Positions 1 to 8,184 of a stretch of 64,000 bases of DNA are shown piece by piece (position 1 is the stretch's first letter; every line of letters begins with the position of its first letter). A model generated the notes under the pieces. It was given only the letters and a program-made list of their open reading frames with translations. It was not told where the DNA came from and searched no databases. Position numbers and translations under genes: made by a program. Source of the DNA: Ulvibacterium sp965248315 (GTDB taxonomy: Bacteria > Bacteroidota > Bacteroidia > Flavobacteriales > Flavobacteriaceae); contig NZ_CBDFIX010000002.1 in the NCBI RefSeq assembly GCF_965248315.1, positions 930,001-994,000 on the forward strand, in the 5' to 3' direction.

Positions 1-471
1 ATAACCAAGTTGGCCCCGGGCAAATATTTAATTTCGGCTCCCTTGGTGCTTACCGAACAATACGGCAAATTCTCAAAGCAATATCCCAAAAAAGTATTTG
101 TACATACTTTGCCCAAAACGGGATTTATTGTTGATCGTGTGTCCGTAGCACAGTACATGGCCTTTGAAATTTCCAATGATTCCATGGATGATGGTTCTTT
201 GAAAGGTATCCCGTTCAAGTCCATAGTTTTAGGCAAGTTGATACCCCATGAAAAGCTACAAGGCCATATACAGAACAATCCCGAAAGTCTTTCGATATTG
301 GTATACAAGGGAAACGTAATGTGCAAGGTAATCGGTGATTACAACAGAAGGAACAAGACCGTGGTATGCAAAAGTCTTAAGGATTCCCCGGAGTATACCG
401 ATTTTGAGATAAAGATTAAGGAGATAGAGCAGTTGTATACCATTTTGGGGAAACAGACCGCCCATATATAA
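1..471 (+). CDS. S24/LexA-like regulator, C-terminal part (5' end outside window)
   Basis: The reading frame is open to base 1 (three sense codons precede the first TTG at 10), so this is the C-terminal part of a longer gene and the TTG is not a real start. The segment FEISNDSMDDGS with a following VLGKLI stretch looks like the S24 peptidase fold of LexA/phage-repressor proteins, in which the Ser of the SM pair is the nucleophile; a later Lys in VMCKVI could be the general base. In such proteins an N-terminal helix-turn-helix normally precedes this domain, but it lies outside the window. It faces the vsr gene convergently with about 75 bases between. Family assignment is by motif only. Confidence 0.6.
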   Translation: MTKLAPGKYLISAPLVLTEQYGKFSKQYPKKVFVHTLPKTGFIVDRVSVAQYMAFEISNDSMDDGSLKGIPFKSIVLGKLIPHEKLQGHIQNNPESLSILVYKGNVMCKVIGDYNRRNKTVVCKSLKDSPEYTDFEIKIKEIEQLYTILGKQTAHI

Positions 472-545
472 AAAGAAAGGATCAACCAATAATTTTTATC
501 TTATACGGGTAGAGGTCTTGTGTTTTTAATGAAGAAATACCGAGA

Positions 546-1028
546 CTAGTCCCAGGAGCTTTTTACAGATTCTAAATGGGAAATAACCTGATCCACACAG
601 ACGTCCAGTTCCTTTTTTATTTTGCTCTCCCAAAAACGAAAAACCATATAACCGGATTTTTTTAGTTCAAGATTTACCTCCTTGTCCCGTTGCATGTTTC
701 GTTCTATCTTGGCGATCCAAAATTCCCGATTGGTCTTTATTTTTGGCTTCCGTTCCTTCCAATTATGACCATGCCAATATTCGCCATCGATAAAAATCAC
801 CGTTTTGTATTTTTTTAGGGCGATATCAGGTTTGCCTATCAATTTCTTGTAGTCAATTCTATAGCGATATCCTGCAGCCCAGAGCGCCTTTCGGAAGGCC
901 AGCTCGGGTTTGGTATTCTTGCCTCGGATCTTGCCCATGATTTTGGAACGTTCCGGGGTAGTATAGAACCCTGATTCCTCATTGAATCGAGGTACCTTAA
1001 TACGTTCTTCCGGATAGTTTTTTGGCAT
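546..1028 (-). CDS. vsr: Very short patch repair endonuclease (Vsr)
   Basis: Vsr nicks beside T:G mismatches that arise from deamination of 5-methylcytosine and starts short-patch repair. The 160-residue protein has the family signature RSKIMGKIRGKNTKPE near residue 28, the catalytic Asp in GKPDIA near residue 68, and the metal-site block FIDGEYWHGHNW near residue 80 followed by a Lys/Arg-rich helix. The length is normal for Vsr. It usually sits next to a cytosine-5 methyltransferase; none is visible here, so it looks like an orphan. It faces the upstream S24 gene tail to tail and is divergent from the AraC/GyrI gene. Confidence 0.9.
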   Translation of the reverse strand: MPKNYPEERIKVPRFNEESGFYTTPERSKIMGKIRGKNTKPELAFRKALWAAGYRYRIDYKKLIGKPDIALKKYKTVIFIDGEYWHGHNWKERKPKIKTNREFWIAKIERNMQRDKEVNLELKKSGYMVFRFWESKIKKELDVCVDQVISHLESVKSSWD

Positions 1029-1154
1029 GGCTTAAAAATACCAAAAGTGTTTTGTAAAGGAAAACATCCAGGAAATTTAACGAATCTTGCGACATTGATA
1101 ATTGCTTGATTTTCTCCGGGGAAACCCCTTATTTTTAGAAAAAAATCATGGGTA

Positions 1155-2081
1155 ATGGAAAATAGGAATCAACAACAGCTACTGTATATCCATAGGATCA
1201 ACAAGGTTGTGGAGTATATTGAAAACAACCTGGATGCAGATTTATCCCTGGAAGAACTCTCTAAAATTGCCTGTTTCTCACTTTTTCATTTCCATCGTAT
1301 TTTCTCCGCCCTATTGGGTGAGACCCCGAACGGTTATATAACCCGAAGGCGCATAGAAAAGATTGCTGGCCGGTTATTCTATCCAGGGAAGAACGAATCA
1401 TTGACCCAATTGGCCCATCAGTATGGTTTCAAAAGCATACATTCCTTCTCAAGGGCCTTTCGGAAATTTTATGGAATGAGCGCTACCGAGTTTCAGAAAA
1501 AGGGGCAAAGCGAGTTTAGCAAGATAGGCAAAATCGAAAGCAAGAAAGGAAAAACCAAAGTGTCCTTCCAGAAATACTTTTACAGCATGGATAATCTAAA
1601 AAACTGGTTACAAATGAAGACAAAAGTAGAAGTAAAGGAAATGCCTGAATTGAATTTAGTCCACCTCCGGCATCAGGGAGCGTATTCCGGGATTGGAAAA
1701 GTTTACGAAAGATTGATGGAATGGGCCGGCCCTAGGGGTCTTTTAAACTTTCCCAAAACCAAAATGGTGGGAATTTATTATGATAGTCCAAGAGTAACGG
1801 ACGAATCAAAAATGCAATCCAGTGCCTGTTTGACGGTTGACACGGATGTGGAAACAAACGGTGAAATAGGCAAACTTGCCATTCCTAAGGGAAGGTTTGC
1901 TGTTGGCAGTTTTCAAATCAAAGTGGAGGAGTTCGAAAAGGCGTGGAATAGTATGACGCTATGGATTCCGGAAAACAACTTTGAATTAAGAGAAGGCCAT
2001 TACCATGAAATTTATCATAACAATGGTAAACAACACCCCGAGGGGGTATTCTTTGTGGATATCTGTATCCCGGTCAAGTAA
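1155..2081 (+). CDS. AraC-family regulator with GyrI-like effector domain
   Basis: A 308-residue regulator. The N-terminal 110 residues form an AraC/XylS DNA-binding domain with two helix-turn-helix units: LSLEELSKIACFSLFHFHRIF and a second one around YGFKSIHSFSRAFRKFYG. After a Lys-rich linker (about 120-160) comes a GyrI/SOUL-type small-molecule binding domain (VEVKEMPELNLVHLRHQGAY onward, to the FFVDICIPVK end). This Rob/BmrR-like layout usually senses lipophilic drugs or similar ligands; the ligand here is unknown. It is divergent from vsr and ends just before a strong bidirectional terminator shared with sdhB. Confidence 0.88.
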   Translation: MENRNQQQLLYIHRINKVVEYIENNLDADLSLEELSKIACFSLFHFHRIFSALLGETPNGYITRRRIEKIAGRLFYPGKNESLTQLAHQYGFKSIHSFSRAFRKFYGMSATEFQKKGQSEFSKIGKIESKKGKTKVSFQKYFYSMDNLKNWLQMKTKVEVKEMPELNLVHLRHQGAYSGIGKVYERLMEWAGPRGLLNFPKTKMVGIYYDSPRVTDESKMQSSACLTVDTDVETNGEIGKLAIPKGRFAVGSFQIKVEEFEKAWNSMTLWIPENNFELREGHYHEIYHNNGKQHPEGVFFVDICIPVK

Positions 2082-2090
2082 AAGAAAAAA

Positions 2091-2119
2091 ACCCGGATTC
2101 CATTCAATGGAATCCGGGT
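2091..2119. terminator. Bidirectional rho-independent terminator
   Basis: Perfect 14-base inverted repeat (ACCCGGATTCCATT at 2091-2104 and its complement at 2106-2119). It is bounded by an A-run on the left (2085-2091) and a T-run on the right (2119-2126), so it can end transcripts from the AraC/GyrI gene and from sdhB on the other strand. Confidence 0.9.
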
Positions 2120-2144
2120 TTTTTTCTTAAAACTTGAAATGTTT

Positions 2145-2891
2145 TTATCCTTCCACGGAGGCACTCAAATACTCCCTATTCATACGGGCAATATTTTCCA
2201 AGGAAATTCCCTTGGGGCACTCCACTTCGCAGGCACCGGTATTGGTACAGTTTCCAAAGCCCTCAAGATCCATTTGGCGTACCATATTCTGTACCCGTTC
2301 AGGAGCTTCCACCCTACCTTGTGGCAATAGGGCAAATTGGGAAACCTTGGCAGAGGTAAACAACATGGCACTGGCATTTTTACAGGCCGCAACGCAGGCA
2401 CCGCAGCCAATACAGGTAGCTGCATCCATAGCCTTGTCGGCAATGTGCTTTTCAATCGGAATGGCATTGGCATCTACGGGATTGCCAGATGTATTCACCG
2501 AAATATACCCTCCGGCCTGCTGAATACGATCAAAAGCAGTTCGATCAACGATCAAGTCCTTGATTACCGGAAAAGCTTTGGCTCTAAACGGTTCTATTAC
2601 GATGGTGTCCCCATCATTAAAGCTTCGCATATGTAGCTGACAAACGGTAATCAGGCGATCCGGACCGTGAGGTTGCCCATTGATCATAAGCGAACATGTT
2701 CCGCAGATACCTTCCCTACAATCATGATCAAACTCTACCGGCTCTTCCCCTTTTGCCACCAAATCCTCGTTAAGGACATCCAGCATTTCCAGAAAGGACA
2801 TATCCGATTCTACATTATTCAAGGTATAATCAACGATTTTCCCTTTGGAATTCGCATCCTTCTGACGCCATATTTTTAAATATATTTTCAT
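2145..2891 (-). CDS. sdhB: Succinate dehydrogenase/fumarate reductase iron-sulfur subunit
   Basis: Carries electrons from the flavoprotein to the membrane quinone site through three Fe-S clusters. The 248 residues show all ligands: C58, C63, C66 and C84 for the [2Fe-2S] cluster in the N-terminal ferredoxin domain, and C160, C163, C166, C170, C215, C221 and C225 in the C-terminal domain for the [4Fe-4S] and [3Fe-4S] clusters. The ALLPQG and NCTNTGACEVECPKGI blocks are typical of the class-B enzyme of Bacteroidota and Epsilonproteobacteria. It is the last gene of sdhCAB and is separated from sdhA by an inserted four-helix-bundle gene, which is unusual. Confidence 0.96.
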   Translation of the reverse strand: MKIYLKIWRQKDANSKGKIVDYTLNNVESDMSFLEMLDVLNEDLVAKGEEPVEFDHDCREGICGTCSLMINGQPHGPDRLITVCQLHMRSFNDGDTIVIEPFRAKAFPVIKDLIVDRTAFDRIQQAGGYISVNTSGNPVDANAIPIEKHIADKAMDAATCIGCGACVAACKNASAMLFTSAKVSQFALLPQGRVEAPERVQNMVRQMDLEGFGNCTNTGACEVECPKGISLENIARMNREYLSASVEG

Positions 2892-2916
2892 GCTTTAAAA
2901 GTTACTTTGTTGTTCA

Positions 2917-2944
2917 GTTATTATGTTACTGAGTTTGTTTATTA
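2917..2944 (-). repeat. Imperfect inverted-repeat arm, sdhB side of the S23 insertion
   Basis: The block GTTATTATGTTACTGAGTT (2917-2935) and the following ATTAA pair with 3329-3352 on the other side of the four-helix-bundle gene. On the transcript, two of the three mismatches become G-U wobble pairs and one is G-G, with a four-base bulge. The arm reaches into the stop codon of the inserted gene. Confidence 0.6.
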
Positions 2945-3319
2945 ACTGACTCTGGAATCTTTCAAATATTTGATATAACCATTTAAAATTTTTTGAGTCC
3001 TATCATGAACATCCCGTAGTTCCTGTAGAACTTTTTTGGAGATGTAATTTTCATCAAATGCTATTATGGCATGATCTAATGTTTCATTTAAAGAGCCCCT
3101 GGCTATTCTGCAAAATTGGATATTCTCCTGATAATGAAACCTACCAAATCCTTCGGCAATATTATTTCCTACAGATCGAGAAGAACGTCTTATTTGACTT
3201 GCTAACTCAAACTTTTCAGAGTTGGGAAGCTTGGGAATAATATAATCTTTGACAAAATTCCGAAGGATCCGAGCTTCTTTCCAACAAGCTAATTCCTCAA
3301 AAGATTTAAGACTACCCAA
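2942..3319 (-). CDS. Four-helix-bundle protein (S23/IVP family) inserted in the sdh operon
   Basis: A 125-residue protein of the 23S rRNA intervening-sequence (S23, TIGR02436-like) family. It shows the marks SFEELACWKEAR at the N-terminus, ASQIRRSSRSVGNNIAEGFGR in the middle, and a C-terminal helix ending in IKYL. The family folds as a four-helix bundle; its cellular role is not known. The start is a TTG at 3319-3317: no in-frame ATG lies before the TAA at 3331, and TTG directly precedes the conserved FEEL-W block. It lies between sdhA (33-base gap) and sdhB (50-base gap). The two gaps contain complementary arms (2917-2944 and 3329-3352). Related genes occur near 28.7 and 34.9 kb. Confidence 0.85.
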   Translation of the reverse strand: MGSLKSFEELACWKEARILRNFVKDYIIPKLPNSEKFELASQIRRSSRSVGNNIAEGFGRFHYQENIQFCRIARGSLNETLDHAIIAFDENYISKKVLQELRDVHDRTQKILNGYIKYLKDSRVS

Positions 3320-3328
3320 TTTTATAGC

Positions 3329-3352
3329 TTAATAACCCACTAACACAATAAC
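3329..3352 (-). repeat. Imperfect inverted-repeat arm, sdhA side of the S23 insertion
   Basis: Partner of the arm at 2917-2944. In the transcript it reads GUUAUUGUGUUAGUGGGUU followed by AUUAA, and it starts right after the sdhA stop codon (3353-3355). The pair would place the whole S23 cistron in the loop of a stem. Confidence 0.6.
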
Positions 3353-5356
3353 CTATTTATAACTTCTTGTTTTCACTTTAATATTTTCATAGACCAAATC
3401 TTCCTTATGCAGTTTGGCATCCTTGGGCTCACCTACATATTCCCAAGCCGCAACATACTTAAAGTTCTTGTCATCCCGCAGGGCTTCGCCTTCGGGTGTT
3501 TGGTATTCTTCCCGGAAATGCCCACCGCAGGATTCATTTCTGTGTAGGGCATCTTTGGCAAAGAGTTCACCAAGTTCCAAAAAGTCGGCCACACGTCCTG
3601 CTTTTTCAAGTTCTTGATTTTTATCGTCCGGCTTTCCGGTTACTTTTACGTTTTCCCAAAAATCTTTACGTAATTCGGCAATTTCGGTGATGGCCTCCTT
3701 CAATTCTTTTTCATTTCTGGACATACCACATTTGTTCCACATGATTTTGCCCAATTTTTTATGGTAGTAGTCCACGGAGTTTTCACCTCTGGCCGACATT
3801 AATTTCGTAATTCGATTCTTGACCTCCTCCTCAGCCGTATCAAATTCTGGGGTATCCGTGGAAATGGGTCCCGTACGAATATCGTCGGAGAGATAATCAC
3901 CTATCGTGTAGGGTAAAACAAAATATCCGTCCGCCAAGCCCTGCATCAATGCGGACGCTCCTAAACGATTGGCGCCATGGTCACTAAAATTGGCCTCACC
4001 AGCAGCATAGCAACCCGGTATGGTGGTCTGTAGATTGTAATCCACCCAAAGTCCGCCCATGGTATAATGCACAGCTGGATAGATCATCATTGGGGTCTCA
4101 TAAGGATTCTCGTCAACGATTTTTTCATACATCTGAAACAGGTTGCCGTATTTGGCGGCGACAATTTCCTTACCTAGTTTTCGTACGGTTTCCTTATCCG
4201 GATTTTTAATACCGGAGGTATAGGCTTTTTCTTTGCCATAACGCATGATGGCGGCCTCAAAATCGAGGTAAACGGCTTCCCCTGTTTTATTTACACCATA
4301 ACCTGCATCACAGCGTTCCTTTGCTGCCCTAGAGGCAACATCACGGGGTACCAAGTTTCCGAATGCCGGATATCTCCTTTCCAAATAATAATCCCTATCC
4401 TCTTCTTTTAATTGGGTCGGTTTCAATTTACCCTCCCGAATGGCCTGAGCATCTTCCAGGCGTTTGGGCACCCAAATTCTACCATCGTTTCGCAGGGATT
4501 CCGACATCAAGGTCAATTTGGATTGATGGTCTCCGGAAACGGGAATACAGGTGGGATGTATTTGTGTAAAACACGGATTGGCAAAGAATGCTCCTTTTTT
4601 GTGTGCTCTCCAAGCAGCCATAACATTGGCTCCCATACAATAAGTAGACAGAAAAAATAGATTACCATAACCCCCACTGGCCAAGACTACGGCATGTGCC
4701 GAATGTCTTTCAATATCTCCGGTTACCAAGTCCCTTGCAATGATACCACGCGCCTTGCCATCAACCAGTACCAAATCCAACATTTCATGTCGGGTATAGG
4801 ATTTTATTTTTCCTCTTTGAATTTGCCGGTTCATGGCGGCATAGGCACCTAACAATAATTGCTGCCCGGTTTGACCCTTGGCATAAAACGTACGGGATAC
4901 CAGTACGCCACCAAAGGAACGGTTGTCCAAAAGACCTCCGTACTCCCTGGCAAAAGGGACGCCTTGGGCCACACATTGGTCAATAATATTGGAAGATACC
5001 TCGGCCAACCGATGTACGTTGGCTTCACGAGAGCGATAATCCCCTCCCTTTACGGTATCATAGAAAAGGCGATATACACTGTCCCCATCGCCCTGATAGT
5101 TTTTTGCAGCATTTACCCCACCTTGAGCCGCAATGGAATGGGCCCTTCTGGGGGAATCTTGATAACAGAAAGTCTTTACATTATAACCGAGTTCTGCCAA
5201 GGTCGCCGCCGCAGAACCTCCAGCCAGACCTGTTCCTACTACAATAACATCTATATTCCGCTTATTTGCAGGGTTTACAAGGTCGATCTCATTTTTATGC
5301 TTGACCCATTTATCGGCCAATGGCCCTGATGGAATTTTAGAATCCAATACGCCCAT
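3353..5356 (-). CDS. sdhA: Succinate dehydrogenase/fumarate reductase flavoprotein subunit
   Basis: Oxidises succinate to fumarate with covalently bound FAD. The 667-residue protein has the Rossmann dinucleotide motif GTGLAGG at 41-47, the flavinylation histidine H73 in RRAHSIAAQGGV, and the substrate-site region HPTCIPVSG near 268. The GAGEANFSDHGANRLGASAL-like block (here AAGEANFSDHGANRLGA) and a C-terminal GGHFREE capping region are also present. Its length, above the usual 590, fits the Bacteroidota class-B form. It starts 2 bases after sdhC ends, so the two are co-transcribed. Downstream sdhB is pushed 460 bases away by the S23 insertion. Confidence 0.97.
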   Translation of the reverse strand: MGVLDSKIPSGPLADKWVKHKNEIDLVNPANKRNIDVIVVGTGLAGGSAAATLAELGYNVKTFCYQDSPRRAHSIAAQGGVNAAKNYQGDGDSVYRLFYDTVKGGDYRSREANVHRLAEVSSNIIDQCVAQGVPFAREYGGLLDNRSFGGVLVSRTFYAKGQTGQQLLLGAYAAMNRQIQRGKIKSYTRHEMLDLVLVDGKARGIIARDLVTGDIERHSAHAVVLASGGYGNLFFLSTYCMGANVMAAWRAHKKGAFFANPCFTQIHPTCIPVSGDHQSKLTLMSESLRNDGRIWVPKRLEDAQAIREGKLKPTQLKEEDRDYYLERRYPAFGNLVPRDVASRAAKERCDAGYGVNKTGEAVYLDFEAAIMRYGKEKAYTSGIKNPDKETVRKLGKEIVAAKYGNLFQMYEKIVDENPYETPMMIYPAVHYTMGGLWVDYNLQTTIPGCYAAGEANFSDHGANRLGASALMQGLADGYFVLPYTIGDYLSDDIRTGPISTDTPEFDTAEEEVKNRITKLMSARGENSVDYYHKKLGKIMWNKCGMSRNEKELKEAITEIAELRKDFWENVKVTGKPDDKNQELEKAGRVADFLELGELFAKDALHRNESCGGHFREEYQTPEGEALRDDKNFKYVAAWEYVGEPKDAKLHKEDLVYENIKVKTRSYK

Positions 5357-5358
5357 AA

Positions 5359-6027
5359 TTAATGTGTTATTGGGTTAAGGTGATGGTAGATAGCAATGAA
5401 TGCAAATGCTAAGGGAACGACCACCGCAAATAGTTTTGTAAATGATTTTATGGCAGGAGTGTATTTATTGTTTACACCCATGCTTTGCAAGGATGAGGCA
5501 AAGCCATGCCACAAATGAAGGCTCAGCAACACGAAGGAAACCACATAGAGAATAGTTCGCCAAAACGGAGCGAATTTTTCAACCGTCTCTGCATAGTACC
5601 GGGAAGGATCTTCAGGGTTTGCCTCAACATATTTGTATGCCATTTCATGAATCCAAAAATCGTAAAAATGAAGACCCAGAAAAGCTAAGATCACCAAACC
5701 GGAATAAATCATGTTCCGAGAGACCCAAGGTGCGTTGGCACTACCTTTGTATTTCACATAGCCTATGCCCCGGGCCGCCTTGTTTTGCAACTCCAGGACA
5801 AACCCCATAATAAAATGGACAACGACCCCGGCGATCAATATGGGTTGCATAATAAATTGTACCAGAGGATTATATCCCATGAAATGGGAGGCTTCATTAA
5901 AAAACTCTGGAGAAATAACTGAGGCAAGGTTGATGGTTACGTGTAGTACTAAAAAAATCACTAAAAATAAACCCGAGAGCGCCATCACAACTTTTCGGGC
6001 AATTGAAGACTTTATCAATCCACTCAT
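5359..6027 (-). CDS. sdhC: Succinate dehydrogenase cytochrome b558 membrane subunit
   Basis: Membrane anchor and quinone site of class-B SDH. The 222 residues contain about five transmembrane helices (near 10-35, 60-80, 105-125, 155-178 and 195-215). Histidines lie inside or near the helices (HVTINL, HFIMGF, GLHFYDFW, LHLWHGF), as expected for the two b-type hemes of this single-subunit form. It is first in sdhCAB. A matching promoter lies just upstream. Confidence 0.93.
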   Translation of the reverse strand: MSGLIKSSIARKVVMALSGLFLVIFLVLHVTINLASVISPEFFNEASHFMGYNPLVQFIMQPILIAGVVVHFIMGFVLELQNKAARGIGYVKYKGSANAPWVSRNMIYSGLVILAFLGLHFYDFWIHEMAYKYVEANPEDPSRYYAETVEKFAPFWRTILYVVSFVLLSLHLWHGFASSLQSMGVNNKYTPAIKSFTKLFAVVVPLAFAFIAIYHHLNPITH

Positions 6028-6046
6028 TAGTAGCTGGTTTTAACTA

Positions 6047-6078
6047 CAAATTTAGGTTACAGGGGAGTTATTAACAAG
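6047..6078 (-). promoter_or_regulatory. Promoter of the sdh operon (Bacteroidota type)
   Basis: On the minus strand TAAATTTG (6054-6047) matches the TAnnTTTG -7 element. A TTG (6077-6075) lies 20 bases upstream of it, in the place of the -33 element. The -7 box ends about 20 bases before the sdhC ATG, giving a short leader. Assigned by consensus only. Confidence 0.6.
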
Positions 6079-6292
6079 TTTTAAGAGGGTTTAATAGAGT
6101 ATTTAGACGCGTTTTGATCTACTTAAAAAAAGTGTAGAATATTGTCCCTTGAAATGAGATGTTTTCTGCAAAAATATCGAACAGCTAATGCGATTCTCTG
6201 GGATAGCAACAAGAATGTTTATCTTGAATTAGCGGAAATCTTTTTTTTGCCCGATATTACAATCTAGAACACTATACCATACGATTTTTAAA

Positions 6293-7183
6293 ATGGACAT
6301 TGGACTTCTTTCCGTCAGTATGAACGTCTATTCAACAAAGCGGATAGCCGAAGAGGCGGAAAAGCTTGGGCACTATATTGAGCTTATAGACCACACCAAA
6401 TGTTCGGTAAAATTAGGTTCTGGCAAGCCCCAGATTTATCTACGGGATGAAAACATTACACAGGAATTCCATGCCGTAATTCCACGGATCGGGGCTAAGG
6501 TAACCCGGCATGGGGCAGCCATAGTAAAGCAATTTGAAATGAACGGGGTGTTCAGCACCGCTCGTTCCTTGGGCATTACAAGAGCTAGAAACAAAGTAAG
6601 AACATTGCAGATAATGGCCAGAAAAGGCATTCCCATACCAGAGACCTTGTTTTCCATAAACCCGGACAACATAGAGGAACAGATTAAAATTTTGGGAGGT
6701 ACACCGGTGATTATAAAGCTTCAGGAAGGAACGCAGGGTCTGGGGGTGATTTTGGCGGAGACCAAAAAATCGGCCAAATCCATTATTGATACCTTTTATA
6801 AAATGGATACCAGTATTCTTATCCAAAAATATATAGAGGAATCCAATGGTGAGGATATACGGATTATCGTAATCGGTAACAAGATTGTAGCCGCTATGAA
6901 ACGAATTAGTGAAGTTGGTGAATTCCGATCTAACGTACATCGGGGAGGTACAACGGAATCTATTAAACCTACGGCAAAGGAACAATTCATCGCCTTAAAT
7001 GCTGCAAAACATTTGGGACTTGGGGTCGCCGGAGTGGATTTGATTCGCTCCAAAAAGGGACCTTTGCTAATTGAAGTCAATGCCTCCCCTGGGTTGCGGG
7101 GCATAGAGGCTGCCACTGGAATTAATGTTGCCAAGGAAATCATTTTATTTGTTGAGAGAAATGGACGTAGAAGAAGGAAATAG
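6293..7183 (+). CDS. rimK: RimK-type ATP-grasp ligase
   Basis: RimK adds glutamate residues to the C-terminus of ribosomal protein S6; related ligases make other peptide bonds. The 296 residues show a pre-ATP-grasp N-terminal domain (MDIGLLSVSMNVYSTKRIAEEA), then an ATP-grasp core with IIKLQEGTQGLGV near 143, the adenine-loop region IQKYIEES near 182, and the Mg-binding end LLIEVNASPGLRGIE near 262. These match RimK more closely than other ATP-grasp families. It overlaps the following aspartoacylase-like gene by 23 bases, so the two are one operon. Its actual substrate is not shown by the sequence. Confidence 0.85.
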   Translation: MDIGLLSVSMNVYSTKRIAEEAEKLGHYIELIDHTKCSVKLGSGKPQIYLRDENITQEFHAVIPRIGAKVTRHGAAIVKQFEMNGVFSTARSLGITRARNKVRTLQIMARKGIPIPETLFSINPDNIEEQIKILGGTPVIIKLQEGTQGLGVILAETKKSAKSIIDTFYKMDTSILIQKYIEESNGEDIRIIVIGNKIVAAMKRISEVGEFRSNVHRGGTTESIKPTAKEQFIALNAAKHLGLGVAGVDLIRSKKGPLLIEVNASPGLRGIEAATGINVAKEIILFVERNGRRRRK

Positions 7184-8135
7184 GGAAATCATCATAGGTG
7201 GTGAAACCGTTGTCCCCGGGGAAAGCAAACTTTTAAAAATTAGCATTGACCGCTTGCCCACCGGAACCCTAATTGATATTCCCATTTATGTTTTCAACGC
7301 CAAAAAACCGGGCCCTGTGTTATTAGTACAAGCTGGGCTTCATGGCGATGAAATCAATGGGATTGAAATTGTTAGGCGAATGCTTAAGCAAAGGGAATTT
7401 AAGGTCAAGAAGGGTGCGGTCATCGCTGTACCCATCCTCAACATTTTTGGTTTCATCCACTTTTCCAGGGATGTTCCGGATGGAAAGGATGTAAACCGAA
7501 GCTTTCCGGGGACGAAGACAGGATCCATGGCCAGTAGGATAGCCTATCATTACGTTACCGAGATTATGCACCAAATGGATTTCGCCATAGATTTGCATAC
7601 GGGGGGTGCCCAGCGGCATAACTACCCACAGATTCGGTTTACCGAAGAGGATGAAAAGAGTAAAGATTTAGCGCAGATTTTTAGCCCACCCATTTCTTTT
7701 GCATCACGATTGATCAAGGGTTCGTTTCGAAATGCGGCGTATCGTATGGGAAAACCAGCTATTGTTTTTGAGGCTGGGGAAAGTATGCGTTTTGATGATC
7801 ATGCTATTTTGGAAGGTATACAGGGCATTTTAAATGTGTTACAACATTTCGGGATGGTAACTAAAAAAGACCCACTCTTTGTGGAACGTGAGAGAACCAT
7901 TCTTCTTAAAGATCGAAAATGGCTTCGTGCACCCACGGCCGGAATGTTCATTCCAGAGATTATCAATGGTAGCGAATTGAAAAAAGGACAATTAATGGGC
8001 ATCGTAACGGACACATATGCCAAACATACGAAGCGAATAAAGTGCCCTTTTGATGGTTATGTCATTAGCGTGAATCATCAGGCAGTGGTCAATCAAGGGG
8101 ATGCCTTGTTTCATTTGGGAAAGGGTATCTCCTAA
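7161..8135 (+). CDS. Succinylglutamate desuccinylase/aspartoacylase-family zinc hydrolase
   Basis: An M14-like zinc amidohydrolase. The motifs are QAGLHGDEINGIE (His and Glu zinc ligands near residues 60-65), DVNRSFPG, and IDLHTGG (second His). A Glu in VFEAGE near 203 fits the catalytic base. The C-terminal about 90 residues resemble the small beta domain of AstE-like proteins. I chose the ATG at 7161 (324 residues) over the ATG at 7125, because the extra 12 residues lie deep inside rimK and add nothing family-like. Coupling to RimK suggests it trims or recycles what the ligase adds; that is an inference. Confidence 0.85.
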   Translation: MDVEEGNREIIIGGETVVPGESKLLKISIDRLPTGTLIDIPIYVFNAKKPGPVLLVQAGLHGDEINGIEIVRRMLKQREFKVKKGAVIAVPILNIFGFIHFSRDVPDGKDVNRSFPGTKTGSMASRIAYHYVTEIMHQMDFAIDLHTGGAQRHNYPQIRFTEEDEKSKDLAQIFSPPISFASRLIKGSFRNAAYRMGKPAIVFEAGESMRFDDHAILEGIQGILNVLQHFGMVTKKDPLFVERERTILLKDRKWLRAPTAGMFIPEIINGSELKKGQLMGIVTDTYAKHTKRIKCPFDGYVISVNHQAVVNQGDALFHLGKGIS

Positions 8136-8184
8136 CTGCTAGCTGATGTATTTTCATAACCCAGGGCCAGTCAATGGTTGACAT

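Noticed and set aside
2134..2523. Plus-strand open frame opposite sdhB
   Set aside because: Fully covered by sdhB, whose cluster ligands are all present; no separate protein features.
6440..6985. Minus-strand open frame opposite rimK
   Set aside because: Inside the ATP-grasp gene on the other strand, no family signs, no promoter or ribosome site.
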